DNA of 64,000 nucleotides from Flavimaribacter sp024343425 (GCA_965227645.1 OZ245773.1:2604001-2668000); one strand, 5' to 3'. Positions 34,469-43,545 are shown, counted from the stretch's first letter. Numbers and translations are program-made. Notes: a model not told the origin generated them from the sequence alone.

Positions 34469-35431
34469 ATGGCCGAGGTGAAAACCAAGAGCGAGGTCGT
34501 AATGAACCGCGTGGCGATCGTCGCCGTGTTCGTTGCGCTGATCATCATGCTGACGCCGATCTACTGGATTGCTTCAACCGCGTTCAAACCGCGCAGCCTT
34601 GCCACGACCGTGCCGCCGACCGTCATGTTCGAGCCCACGCTCACGCCATTCGCGAAGCTATTCGTGCGTCGGTCGCAGATGCGCGAGCCTGTGGAGCAGG
34701 AAGTCTATGAGGCGGCTCCATGGTGGGAAAAGCTCATCTACGACGACGGCGAGAATGTGGTGCGCAACCGGAGATCCGGCGACATCACGCCTTCCGGCTA
34801 TGCAGACCGATACAAGAACTCACTGATCATCTCGATCATATCGACCTTCCTTGCCGTTTCCATGGGGACACTCACCGCATACGGTTTTTCGCGGTTCAAG
34901 GTGAAAGGCGAACAGGACTGGCTGTTCTTTATTCTCAGTACGCGAATGCTCCCGCCTGTCGTTGTCGCGATCCCGATGTTCCTCATGTACCGGACCGTCG
35001 GGCTGCACGACACCCATCTGGGACTGATCATCCTCTACACCGCCTTCAACCTCTCATTCGCCGTGTGGATCATGAAGGGATTCATCGACGAGATACCGAA
35101 AGAGTACGAGGAAGCGGCCCTGGTGGATGGCTACACGCGACTGCAGGCGTTCTGGAAGATCGTTCTGCCGGAGGCCCTGACTGGCATAGCGGCGACGGCG
35201 GTGTTCTGTTTCATCATCGCCTGGAACGAATACGCATTCGCGCTGATGATGACCAACCGTAACGCCCAGACGGCGCCGCCATATATTCCGTCGCAGGTCG
35301 GTTCCGGGCTGCCTGACTGGAGCGTCATCGCGGCCGGCGCCTTCCTGTTCCTGCTGCCGGTGGCGATATTCACCTTCCTGCTCAGAAATCACCTTCTGAG
35401 GGGCATGTCGTTCGGAGCTATCCGGAAATGA
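34469..35431 (+). CDS. sugar ABC transporter permease (MalG type) with enlarged first periplasmic loop
   Basis: 320 residues. TM1 (IVAVFVALIIMLTPIYWIAS) and the EAA loop (EEAALVDGYTRLQAFWKIVLP) identify the family. Between TM1 and TM2 there is a long, charged periplasmic segment (roughly residues 40-115, including EQEVYEAAPWWEKLIYDDGE) that is longer than the usual MalG loop and might contact the binding protein. It starts one base after the previous stop. Confidence 0.9.
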   Translation: MAEVKTKSEVVMNRVAIVAVFVALIIMLTPIYWIASTAFKPRSLATTVPPTVMFEPTLTPFAKLFVRRSQMREPVEQEVYEAAPWWEKLIYDDGENVVRNRRSGDITPSGYADRYKNSLIISIISTFLAVSMGTLTAYGFSRFKVKGEQDWLFFILSTRMLPPVVVAIPMFLMYRTVGLHDTHLGLIILYTAFNLSFAVWIMKGFIDEIPKEYEEAALVDGYTRLQAFWKIVLPEALTGIAATAVFCFIIAWNEYAFALMMTNRNAQTAPPYIPSQVGSGLPDWSVIAAGAFLFLLPVAIFTFLLRNHLLRGMSFGAIRK

Positions 35432-35640
35432 CCTTTCGAGAAATGAACGCAAAATGGTTCGAACCGGCGTCCCAGTGGATCATGATCTCCGGATTGATCT
35501 TCCTCTGCCAGCCGTGGGTCGAAGTCCTGCACCGGTACGGATTATCCATCACGATCCTGGGCCTGATCGGCTTTCTCGTGACTTCGCACATTCCGCCGGA
35601 ACCCGAAATCGAGGACGACGAAGAGGAAGAACTCATCTGA
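35428..35640 (+). CDS. small two-helix membrane protein in ABC operon
   Basis: 70 residues: a short N-terminus, two hydrophobic stretches (about 17-33 and 39-52) and a strongly acidic tail (EIEDDEEEELI). It overlaps the permease stop by four bases and the ATPase start by one base (TGATG), so it is translated as part of the transporter operon. I do not recognise a named family. Its position suggests a small subunit or regulator of the permease complex. Confidence 0.75.
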   Translation: MTFREMNAKWFEPASQWIMISGLIFLCQPWVEVLHRYGLSITILGLIGFLVTSHIPPEPEIEDDEEEELI

Positions 35641-36731
35641 TGGCGCAGATCAAGCTTCAGAATGTCCAGAAGTTCTTCGGCGCCGTACAGGTGCTGAGGG
35701 ACATCAACCTTGAGATTGCGGACGGCGAGTTCGTGGTCATGCTCGGCCAGTCCGGATGCGGAAAGACGACGACCCTGCGCGCGATCGCAGGTCTGGAAAC
35801 CGTCTCGTCGGGCACGATCACGATCGACGGACGCGAAGTCCAGGATCTCAAGGCGGCGGACCGGGACATAGCTTTCGTCTTTCAGTCGTTCTCGCTCTAT
35901 CCTCACATGACGGTTTACGAGAACATCGCATTTCCTTTGCGTGCGGTCAGGATTCCACAGTCCGACCGCGACAAGGAAGTGAAAGAGGTTGCGAAAGTTC
36001 TTGGCATCGAGCGCCTTTTGTCGAAACGGCCGTCGGCCCTTTCAGGTGGAGACATGCAGCGGGTAGCAATCGGCCGGGCGCTCGTCCGCCGACCGAAAGC
36101 GCTTCTGATGGACGAACCCATCGGCGCTCTCGACGCCAAGTTGCGCGAGCAGATGCGCGCGGAGATCAAGCGGCTGCACATTGCCCGCAATTCCACCAGC
36201 GTCTACGTGACCCATGACCAGGTCGAAGCGATGTCGCTCGCAGACCGGATCGTCGTGATGCATGACGGCGTGCTGCAGCAGGTCGATTCGCCCGAGCAGG
36301 TATACCTGCACCCGGCCAATCTTTTCGTGGCGCAATTCGTGGGATCACCCGTGATGAACATCACCGATGTGTCGGTCGAGGGCTCCGGTACAGACGCTCT
36401 GCTCCGCATCGGCAAATCGGAAGGCTTTCGCGTTCCCTCCGCGGTGGTCTCTCATTTGAACGGAGCGCCCGCGAAACTCGGCATCCGACCGGAAGCCATC
36501 ATCCTGTCGCACAATGGCGGAGAAGGTTTCGTTGAGACCGAGACGACCAATGTCGAGCCGCTCGGCAGCCATGACATCGTCGACATCAGAATTGGCGACG
36601 AAACGCTGCGCGCGCGATGCGAGTCAGGTTTCGCCCGCGGCGAAGGCGAGCGGATGTGGGTTTCACTGGATCATCATCGAGCGCATTTCTTCGACGCCGG
36701 CAATGGTCAGTCGCTGAGAAAGGAAGTCTGA
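35640..36731 (+). CDS. sugar ABC transporter ATP-binding protein (MalK/UgpC type), copy 1
   Basis: 363 residues. Walker A is GQSGCGKTT, Walker B LLMDEPIGALD and the C-terminal regulatory OB/TOBE domain includes IRPEAIIL. The signature reads LSGGDMQRVAIGRAL, with Asp in place of the usual Glu/Gln after GG. The ATG shares a base with the stop of the small membrane protein gene. Confidence 0.92.
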   Translation: MAQIKLQNVQKFFGAVQVLRDINLEIADGEFVVMLGQSGCGKTTTLRAIAGLETVSSGTITIDGREVQDLKAADRDIAFVFQSFSLYPHMTVYENIAFPLRAVRIPQSDRDKEVKEVAKVLGIERLLSKRPSALSGGDMQRVAIGRALVRRPKALLMDEPIGALDAKLREQMRAEIKRLHIARNSTSVYVTHDQVEAMSLADRIVVMHDGVLQQVDSPEQVYLHPANLFVAQFVGSPVMNITDVSVEGSGTDALLRIGKSEGFRVPSAVVSHLNGAPAKLGIRPEAIILSHNGGEGFVETETTNVEPLGSHDIVDIRIGDETLRARCESGFARGEGERMWVSLDHHRAHFFDAGNGQSLRKEV

Positions 36732-37792
36732 TGGCGCGGGTCGAACTCGAAAATGTTTCAAAACGTTTCGGCGGCACCCGCGCGCTGAAGGAATTGAGCC
36801 TCACGGTCGAGGACGGCGAGTTCTTTGTCCTGCTCGGCCGCACCGGCGCTGGCAAGACGACGGCGCTCAGGGTCATCGCGGGGCTGGAGAAACCGGACTC
36901 TGGCCGGGTGATCATTGGCGATGCCGATGTGGTGGGCAAGACCGCAGCGGAGCGCGACGTTGCGCTCGTCCTTCAGCAATATTCCCTCTATCCCCGACTG
37001 TCGGTGCGCGGAAACCTGGAATTTCCATTGCGGCCGAAAGTCCGGAAGATGAAGGATGACGAAATTGCGCGGCGCGTGGAACGCGCGGCCAACACGTTGC
37101 AGATAACCCATCTGCTTGATCGCAAGGTCGAGCGGCTATCCGGCGGCGAGATGCAGCGCGTCTCCATCGGACGCGCCATCGTTCGAGATCCGCGCGTGTT
37201 TCTGATGGACGAACCTCTTTCCGCCCTGGACGCGAAATTGCGCGAGTCGTTGCGGGTTGAGTTGAAGAAGCTCCACCAGGACCTCGGAGCCACGTTCCTG
37301 TTCGTTACTCACGATCAGGTCGAGGCAATGTCGATGGGCGACAAGATCGGCGTGCTCAGAAGCGGCCGACTGGTTCAGGTCGGCTCTCCTTCCGACATCT
37401 ACGAACGCCCCCGCAACACCTTCGTCGCGCGCTCCGTCGGATCTCCGCCAATGAACCTCATCGAAGGACGCTTTTCGGATGGCAAGGCGGAAGTGAATGG
37501 TTTCAGCCTGCCAGTCGCTTCCTCCGCAAGCGCCGGTCCAACGGTGACCTTCGGCGTCAGACCAGAAAATCTCGTACTGGAATCGGGAGCTCCGGCCGAA
37601 GCGAAGATATTCGACATTGAGGACCAGGGCGTCGTAAAGATCCTCACGCTCGACATGGGCGAGACGCGACTTCACGCAACCGTACCCGCCGGGTTGCATA
37701 TACAGCGGGATGAAACGGTCCGCTTTGGCTGGAAGCCGGATCGCGTTCTGACCTTCGATACAGAGACGGGCCAGAATCTGGCCGTCGCGTAG
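36731..37792 (+). CDS. sugar ABC transporter ATP-binding protein (MalK/UgpC type), copy 2
   Basis: 353 residues. Walker A is GRTGAGKTT, signature LSGGEMQRVSIGRAI, Walker B FLMDEPLSALD and a C-terminal TOBE domain. With copy 1 it may form a heterodimeric ATPase. The ATG shares a base with the stop of copy 1. Its stop codon abuts, with no gap, the stop of the convergent hydroxyacid dehydrogenase gene. Confidence 0.92.
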   Translation: MARVELENVSKRFGGTRALKELSLTVEDGEFFVLLGRTGAGKTTALRVIAGLEKPDSGRVIIGDADVVGKTAAERDVALVLQQYSLYPRLSVRGNLEFPLRPKVRKMKDDEIARRVERAANTLQITHLLDRKVERLSGGEMQRVSIGRAIVRDPRVFLMDEPLSALDAKLRESLRVELKKLHQDLGATFLFVTHDQVEAMSMGDKIGVLRSGRLVQVGSPSDIYERPRNTFVARSVGSPPMNLIEGRFSDGKAEVNGFSLPVASSASAGPTVTFGVRPENLVLESGAPAEAKIFDIEDQGVVKILTLDMGETRLHATVPAGLHIQRDETVRFGWKPDRVLTFDTETGQNLAVA

Positions 37793-38770
37793 TCAGGCGA
37801 AGCGTTCGCGATATTGTTCAACAGCGTCCGGATTGACGAGTTGAACAGGCAACTCGCCTTCGGCGATGAGCCGTGCTTCAGTCACCACGCCCTGACCCAT
37901 GCGTAGCATGCTCTCTTCCGTGATTCCGGCCATATGCGGCGTGAGAACCACGTTCGGAAGATCGAAAAACGCATGTCCAGGCGGCAGTGGCTGCGTGTCG
38001 AAGACGTCAATTGCCGCACCTCCGAGATGTCCACTCGCCAGAGCCTTTAGAAGCGCCTCCTCGACCACAACCGGACCGCGGGCGACGTTGATCAGGATTG
38101 CGCCCCGCCGCATCGACTGAAGCGCGCGCGCGTCGATCAGCCCTCTGGTCGCATCGGTCAGCGGACAGCACAGGACCAGCACATCGGACGTTTCCAAAAG
38201 TTCGGAAAACGGCACAGCCTGCACCTCGTCCGGAATGCCGTCCGGCCGGCGCGTGTGGCTGATCACTTTCATAGCGAAACCATTGTGCGCGATGCGGGCG
38301 ATTTGCCTCCCGACATTCCCCATACCGAGGACACCTATTGTCTTTCCCGACAATTCACGTCCACCGTCCGCATGTGAGCGCCCTGCCGACCACCCGTTGT
38401 CGCAAAGGTCGCGATTGACCTCCGGATAGCGCCTGAGGAGCGCGAGCGCTGACCAGATGGCGTGTTCGGCGACCGTGACGGCGTTGGCGCCCGGCACATT
38501 TGCAACCAGCACGCCCGCCCGGGTTGCGATATCGACAGGGATCATGTCGAGGCCGGCCCCGTGGCGCACGAGCGCGCGCAGCCCTTTTTCCCTTTCGATT
38601 ACGTTTGGTGGTATCGGCGCCCTAACGACGATCAGTTCGGCGCCCCCGCTTTCGGCGAGAATGGCATCCGGCGTCGGCGCGCTTGCCACCTTGTAGTCGC
38701 CAAGCGCCGAAAGGGATTCGGTCACCTGCGGGTGCAGAGGGTGCGTGGAAAAAATCGATAGCGCGGGCAT
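37793..38770 (-). CDS. D-2-hydroxyacid dehydrogenase (NAD-dependent)
   Basis: 325 residues. The nucleotide-binding motif GVLGMGNVGRQIARIA and catalytic Arg (LINVARGPVVVEEAL), Glu and His (LTPHMAGITEE) are present. It reduces a 2-keto acid or oxidises the hydroxy acid. It follows the FadR-type regulator by one base in the minus operon 41557-37793 and probably acts on a keto sugar acid from the dehydratase encoded upstream. Confidence 0.92.
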   Translation of the reverse strand: MPALSIFSTHPLHPQVTESLSALGDYKVASAPTPDAILAESGGAELIVVRAPIPPNVIEREKGLRALVRHGAGLDMIPVDIATRAGVLVANVPGANAVTVAEHAIWSALALLRRYPEVNRDLCDNGWSAGRSHADGGRELSGKTIGVLGMGNVGRQIARIAHNGFAMKVISHTRRPDGIPDEVQAVPFSELLETSDVLVLCCPLTDATRGLIDARALQSMRRGAILINVARGPVVVEEALLKALASGHLGGAAIDVFDTQPLPPGHAFFDLPNVVLTPHMAGITEESMLRMGQGVVTEARLIAEGELPVQLVNPDAVEQYRERFA

Positions 38771-38771
38771 A

Positions 38772-39464
38772 TCAGGAGCCGGGCGCGTGCGGTTCCAGCA
38801 ACTCGGTCCAGTAGCTCATGACGCCCCGCAGATGCGACACCATAAGGGCGGACGTCAGAGCCGCGTCCCGTTTCACAAGAGCCTCGTAGATCTGCTTGTG
38901 TTCTTCATGCGATTTGCGATTGCGATCAGGATCGCGAAAATACACCTCAAGCCTTTGCCGGCCAAGTTCATAGAATGACGTGCAGATGCTCAGAAAAAGC
39001 GTGTTTTGCGTGGCGCGAACGATCTGCAGGTGAAACTCCTGGTCGAGCGCATCGATACCCTCCCCGGCCGCGATCCGTTGCTCGGAACGCTCCAGCACAT
39101 CCTGCAAACGTTCGAAATCCTCCTCTGTGGCGCGAACCGCCGCCAGTTCCGCGGCCTTGATCTCGTGGATCTTTCGAACTTCTACTGCTTCATAAATCTG
39201 TCGATTCTCGAGCGGAATGCCGGCGCGCGCAAAAAACGCCATCGCCTCGAAGCCGGACTTGTCGGTATTGACGTAAATTCCGGACTTGGCGCGGCGTTCG
39301 ATTACCTGCATTGATTCCAGGATTGCCAGCGCTTCGCGGACCTGGCCGCGGCTGACCGAGAAATGTTCCGCCAGATCTCTCTCGGAAGGAGCCTTGCCGC
39401 CATTGGCGCGCGCACTGTCCAGAAGGTGGGCGGCTATCGCCGGAAGGATTTCCTGTCCCTGCAT
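38772..39464 (-). CDS. GntR-family regulator, FadR/FCD type
   Basis: About 230 residues: a winged helix (SERDLAEHFSVSRGQVREALAIL) and an all-helical FCD effector domain with its metal-binding residues (EFHLQIVRATQN; HEEHKQIYEALVKRDAALTSALMVSHL). ATG 39464 is used. FadR-type regulators bind TGGTNNNACCA-like palindromes. Four such sites lie in the promoter regions at 31894, 32065, 41610 and 41753, so it is the likely local repressor, lifted by a sugar acid or phosphate. Confidence 0.9.
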   Translation of the reverse strand: MQGQEILPAIAAHLLDSARANGGKAPSERDLAEHFSVSRGQVREALAILESMQVIERRAKSGIYVNTDKSGFEAMAFFARAGIPLENRQIYEAVEVRKIHEIKAAELAAVRATEEDFERLQDVLERSEQRIAAGEGIDALDQEFHLQIVRATQNTLFLSICTSFYELGRQRLEVYFRDPDRNRKSHEEHKQIYEALVKRDAALTSALMVSHLRGVMSYWTELLEPHAPGS

Positions 39465-39474
39465 ATTCACTCCA

Positions 39475-40641
39475 TCAGCAGACCGTAAATCTGGAGACGA
39501 CGTCCTCGTCGATCTCGAGGCCAAGGCCAGGCCTGTCGGGAACCGCAATCGTTCCGTCCTTGACTACCACCTTTTCCCGGGAGAGATCGTGAATCATCGG
39601 ATTCGCACCCAGTGAGAACTCCACTATAAACCCTGATGGCGCGGCTGCGACAACGTGCAGTCCCGCAAAAAATGCAGGAGCGCCAGCCCATAAATGCGGC
39701 GCCAGCCGTAAATTGAAGGCGGAAGCCAGCGTCGCGATGCGCATCGCTTCGGTGATCCCGCCGCAAAATGCGGGATCCGGCTGGAGAATATCAACCCCAC
39801 GCGAGACGATCAGATCCCTGAAATCGAAACGCGTGCACTCCGATTCACCAAGCGCCACCGGAATGTGGGTAGTGGCGCGAAATTCCGAGACGCCCAAACG
39901 GTCGTCTCCGGTGATCGGCTCCTCGAACCAGGCAAGATCACAGTCGGCGACCATACTGGCGAACCGTTTGGCCTCAGCGACGGTATAGGTTCCGTGGGCG
40001 TCCACCATCAGGTCTATTGCTGGTCCGATCGCCTTGCGGGCGGCCTGAACGCGCTCTGCCGAGACATATGGCGCCCCGTCCATCGAGCCCACCCGCATCT
40101 TGACCGCGCCAAACCCGCCGGAATCGATGTAGCTTTTCAGCTGATCGCCTATGCCGTCCGCGTCGGCCCAGCCTCCTGAAGCATAGGCCGGCAGCCTTTC
40201 CGCGGACCGGCCGCCAAGCAGAGACCAGACCGGCGCTCCAAGCGCTTTGCCGCGAATATCCCACAGGGCGATATCGATGGCGCTGATGGCCGCCACCGTC
40301 AGTCCGCGACGGGACAACTCAGGCATCACATGCCCTCTGGCGGCGGCGCTTTCGCACCGACTGCCGTTGTAGAGGCTCTCCCAGATTGGTGTAATGTCGG
40401 ACGCATCACGGCCGATGAGAACCGGGGCATATTCCTCGTTGATGAGGTGAACGAGCGCAGCGTACTGACCAGCGCTGCCTGCGGCGTTCTTGCCTTCGCC
40501 CCAGCCGACGACGCCATCTTCAGTTTCTATCCTGATGATGGCGGCGTCGAATGTCTGCAGACGACCGAAGTCACTGACATGCTGACGAGATTTCTCGATC
40601 GGTATCCGCACCCACCGAGCATTGACCGATTTTATCCGCAT
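39475..40641 (-). CDS. mandelate racemase/muconate lactonizing enzyme family protein (sugar-acid dehydratase-like)
   Basis: 388 residues of the enolase superfamily. The second-strand base lies in AVKMRVG; metal ligands are Asp in LMVDAHGTY, Glu in WFEEPITGDD and Glu in LGESECTRFD. The Asp/His dyad can be seen in LQPDPAFCGG and LAPHLWAGAP. This set fits acid-sugar dehydratases of the mandelate racemase subgroup. It likely converts the transported aldonic or uronic acid to a 2-keto-3-deoxy acid (inference). Confidence 0.88.
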   Translation of the reverse strand: MRIKSVNARWVRIPIEKSRQHVSDFGRLQTFDAAIIRIETEDGVVGWGEGKNAAGSAGQYAALVHLINEEYAPVLIGRDASDITPIWESLYNGSRCESAAARGHVMPELSRRGLTVAAISAIDIALWDIRGKALGAPVWSLLGGRSAERLPAYASGGWADADGIGDQLKSYIDSGGFGAVKMRVGSMDGAPYVSAERVQAARKAIGPAIDLMVDAHGTYTVAEAKRFASMVADCDLAWFEEPITGDDRLGVSEFRATTHIPVALGESECTRFDFRDLIVSRGVDILQPDPAFCGGITEAMRIATLASAFNLRLAPHLWAGAPAFFAGLHVVAAAPSGFIVEFSLGANPMIHDLSREKVVVKDGTIAVPDRPGLGLEIDEDVVSRFTVC

Positions 40642-40669
40642 CGCATCTCCTTCAGCCGTCTGTATTCGC

Positions 40670-41557
40670 TCACTTCATCAGCGGGAGCAGTGTTTCAGCG
40701 GTGATCCGCATCTGATCCGCGTAGAATTTCTCGGTGAGAAGCGAGGAGCCGTGGTCCTGAATGAACTTCAGTTGCTCCGGTGAAATATCGACCGGATCGG
40801 TCTCGACCATATCGGGGTACATCGTCGCCGGCGTCCGATCGACCGGGGCGACGAACTCGTTGGTGAGAGCGCCGTCATAGCCGATTTCCTTGAGAGTCCC
40901 CACGATCTTCGGCCAGTCGAGGTGACCCAGACCTGCAGCGAAGCGATTGTTGTCGGCCACATGGAAATCGAACAGCCTGTCTCCGGCCAGGCGAATCGCA
41001 TCGTAAATGTCGTTCTCTTCGATATTGAGATGGAAGGCGTCGAGACAGACGCCGCATTCCGGGCTAACCGCATCGGCGAGCGCCAACGCCTGTGCGCAGC
41101 GGTTGAAGACATAGGTCTCGAAACGGTTCAGCGGTTCGATCGCTATCCTGACGCCTTTTTTCTGGGAATGATCGAAACATTCCTTCGTCGCATCGACCAG
41201 CCAGTTCCACTCCTCCTCGGGAGTGCCATCGGGCACGACCTTGCCAACGGTCGCCGGCACGAGCGTTATGATCTCGCCGTCCAGCTCCGAAACCATGGTG
41301 ATGACCGACTTCACGTAGTCCACAGATTTCGCGCGCTGCCCCTCGTCTTTTGCCGCCAGGTTGCGTTCACCCAGCATGAGGGTCACCGCTCCCCAGCAGC
41401 GCATGCCGGTATCCTTGAGCAGAGCGCGCGTTTCCTTGACGTCATACTGTTCAGGCTCACCGGAAATCTCGATGGATTCGTAACCATACTGCTTGATGCG
41501 GCGCACGGTCGTCTCCAATGGCTCCGCGCGCATCCAGTTGTGTGTCGACAGATGCAT
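40670..41557 (-). CDS. sugar phosphate isomerase/epimerase (xylose-isomerase-like TIM barrel)
   Basis: About 295 residues. It begins MHLSTHNWMRAEPLETTVRR. EPLNRFETY, LDAFHLNIEEND and HVADNNRFAAGLGHLDW supply the metal-binding Glu/Asp/His pattern of keto-sugar 3-epimerases. ATG 41557 has GGGAGGAG upstream. It is the first gene of the minus operon. It is homologous to the divergent gene 41789-42646 (shared EALNRFE and FHxNIEE motifs). Confidence 0.9.
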   Translation of the reverse strand: MHLSTHNWMRAEPLETTVRRIKQYGYESIEISGEPEQYDVKETRALLKDTGMRCWGAVTLMLGERNLAAKDEGQRAKSVDYVKSVITMVSELDGEIITLVPATVGKVVPDGTPEEEWNWLVDATKECFDHSQKKGVRIAIEPLNRFETYVFNRCAQALALADAVSPECGVCLDAFHLNIEENDIYDAIRLAGDRLFDFHVADNNRFAAGLGHLDWPKIVGTLKEIGYDGALTNEFVAPVDRTPATMYPDMVETDPVDISPEQLKFIQDHGSSLLTEKFYADQMRITAETLLPLMK

Positions 41558-41609
41558 TAATCTCCTCCCGCACCGTGTGCTGTTAAAAATAATTCCACAA
41601 AGCAAATTC

Positions 41610-41620
41610 TGGTTAGACCA
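41610..41620. promoter_or_regulatory. FadR/GntR-type operator, minus-operon side
   Basis: TGGTTAGACCA, within the perfect palindrome TCTGGT-TAG-ACCAGA. Read on the minus strand the flank is GCAATCTGGTCTAACCAGA, matching the other sites. It lies 53 bases upstream of the minus-strand epimerase start. Confidence 0.75.
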
Positions 41621-41752
41621 GATTGCTGCAGTTCAGACAAGTGGTCAAGTGACATAACATCGCAGAAGGCCTTCAATTCCACACGTATCAGCTGTTTACC
41701 AGTGAGCTCAGCAAGTTATCCGTTTTCGCGACTGGCGGAGCTTAACTCAATC

Positions 41753-41763
41753 TGGTATTACCA
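41753..41763. promoter_or_regulatory. FadR/GntR-type operator, plus-gene side
   Basis: TGGTATTACCA in the context CAATCTGGTATTACCAAA, 25 bases upstream of the TTG start of the plus-strand epimerase. With the site at 41610 it flanks the divergent promoter region. Confidence 0.75.
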
Positions 41764-41788
41764 AAAATGGAACGGGAGGGTCAGGTTC

Positions 41789-42646
41789 TTGAAAATCGGA
41801 ATGTGTATGTTTCTCTGGACGACGCGTGTCGGGCCGGAGCATCAACTCCTGCTGGAAGACATTCGCAAAACAGGGTTCGACGGCGTCGAGATACCCGTTT
41901 TCGAAGGCAATCCGGCGGATTACGAGAATCTCGGCAAAATGCTCGATGGTTTGGGATTGGAGCGGACGGCCGTCAGCGCGATCGGCGATCCGCGGTTCGA
42001 CCTGATCTCGCCTTCGAAGGCCGTGCGAACCGCGGCTGTCGATCACATGCGTTGGGTTCTGGATTGCACGTCCGCGCTGGGCGCCAACACGGTGTCCGGA
42101 CCGCTGCATTCCGTTCTTGGTCAGTTTTCCGGCGCAGGCCCCACGTCGGATGAAATTGCACGCGCGGTCGAAAGCCAGAAGCTGGTGGCGGGGCACGCCG
42201 CGAAAGTCGGGGTGACCGTTGGGCTGGAGGCGCTCAACCGTTTCGAATGCTATCTGGTCAACACGATGGACGATCTGTGCTCGTTCCTGCACATGGTCGA
42301 TCATCCCAACATCAAGGCCATGTACGACACGTTCCACGCCAATATCGAGGAGAAGGACCCGATCGGCGCGCTGACGCGCAACGCCGCAGACGTCGTTCAC
42401 ATCCATATTTCCGAGAACGATCGGGGCGCGCCTGGAAAAGGCAATATACCCTGGCCGGAGACATTTTCGGCCATCAATGCGATCGGCTACGATTCATGGC
42501 TGACGATCGAGGCTTTCGGCCGAGGGCTCGCAGACCTTGCCGCGGCGACCAAGGTATGGCGCGACCTCGCCGACAGCCCCGAGCAGGTCTACCGGGACGG
42601 ATACAGGCACATCGTGGACGGGATGAGCCTGGCGAGACAATCCTGA
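41789..42646 (+). CDS. sugar phosphate isomerase/epimerase (xylose-isomerase-like TIM barrel)
   Basis: About 285 residues. It starts at TTG 41789 as (M)KIGMCMFLWTTRVG, the usual N-terminus of keto-sugar 3-epimerase-like proteins; the longer frame would translate through the operator at 41753. LEALNRFECY, MYDTFHANIEEKD and IHISENDRGAPGKGNIPW carry the metal and substrate residues. It is a single gene, convergent with the molybdenum hydroxylase operon. Confidence 0.88.
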   Translation: MKIGMCMFLWTTRVGPEHQLLLEDIRKTGFDGVEIPVFEGNPADYENLGKMLDGLGLERTAVSAIGDPRFDLISPSKAVRTAAVDHMRWVLDCTSALGANTVSGPLHSVLGQFSGAGPTSDEIARAVESQKLVAGHAAKVGVTVGLEALNRFECYLVNTMDDLCSFLHMVDHPNIKAMYDTFHANIEEKDPIGALTRNAADVVHIHISENDRGAPGKGNIPWPETFSAINAIGYDSWLTIEAFGRGLADLAAATKVWRDLADSPEQVYRDGYRHIVDGMSLARQS

Positions 42647-42657
42647 ACACAGATTGT

Positions 42658-43545
42658 CTATGCCGGGCGATAGACCCGCGCCGCGGTGTCATGAAGGATG
42701 GCGGCGCTCGCCTTTTCGCCCAGCTTGTCGGCTGCCACCCTGTACGAATCCACCATGGTCTTGTGATCGGTCCAGAGCTTCTCTATCGGGAAATTTGAAC
42801 CGAACATCAATCGGTCGCCGCCTAAAATGTCGACCGCCCGGGAAACAATGAAATCAATCAATTCCGGATCGTTGCGATGGATAAATGTTCCAAGGCCTGA
42901 GAGTTTTGCGAAAACATTCGGGTGCGCCGCAAGGCGCCGCAAGCCCTCCTCCCAGGCAGCAACTGTTGCAGGCTCCGTATCCGTCAGCATTCCAACGTGG
43001 GTCAGGATGAAATCCACATCCGGATTTTCCTCGACGAGCGTCACGCCGTCAGCTATCTGAGCCGGGAAAAGCTGAAGGTCGAAGGAAAGCCCGTAGTCCT
43101 TTAGAAACGCCACGTTTTTCCTGACATTCGGCTCCAATACCTGCGTGGCCGAGACAGCAAAACGATAGTCCGGGTTTTCATGCCAGTGAAGCTGCATGCG
43201 GACGCCACGCAAAAGGGGATATTTCGCAAGCCGGTCGATTTGCGGGCGCACGTCTTCAACCGTCATGTCCGCATAGCCTACGATCGCGTGCGGCCAGCCG
43301 GTGCGGTCCGCGGTTTCCTGCACCCAGGCAGTTTCCTTCTCGAAGTCCTCCTTCGCCCAGTTGGTCTGGACGTAAACCGCTTTCTCAATTCCTGACGCCT
43401 CCTGATCGGCCAAAAACTCCTCGATTGGATAGTCACGCCGGATTGGATCGTACGGACCGAAGATGCGCGGAACCATGGGACCGATCAGCCATGGCAGATC
43501 CTGCTGACGCCAGATGTGAAAATGAGAATCGATGATCGGATGCAT
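42658..43545 (-). CDS. amidohydrolase, COG3618 lactonase type
   Basis: 295 residues. It opens MHPIIDSHFHIWRQQDLPW with an intact HxH. IDFIVSRAVDILGGDRLMFG and SNFPIEKLW are the C-terminal blocks typical of fuconolactone/sulfomuconolactone-type hydrolases. The ATG shares one base with the stop of the CoxE-like gene (TGATG), so it belongs to the molybdenum hydroxylase operon. It may hydrolyse a lactone or enol-lactone made downstream of the hydroxylation step. Confidence 0.88.
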   Translation of the reverse strand: MHPIIDSHFHIWRQQDLPWLIGPMVPRIFGPYDPIRRDYPIEEFLADQEASGIEKAVYVQTNWAKEDFEKETAWVQETADRTGWPHAIVGYADMTVEDVRPQIDRLAKYPLLRGVRMQLHWHENPDYRFAVSATQVLEPNVRKNVAFLKDYGLSFDLQLFPAQIADGVTLVEENPDVDFILTHVGMLTDTEPATVAAWEEGLRRLAAHPNVFAKLSGLGTFIHRNDPELIDFIVSRAVDILGGDRLMFGSNFPIEKLWTDHKTMVDSYRVAADKLGEKASAAILHDTAARVYRPA

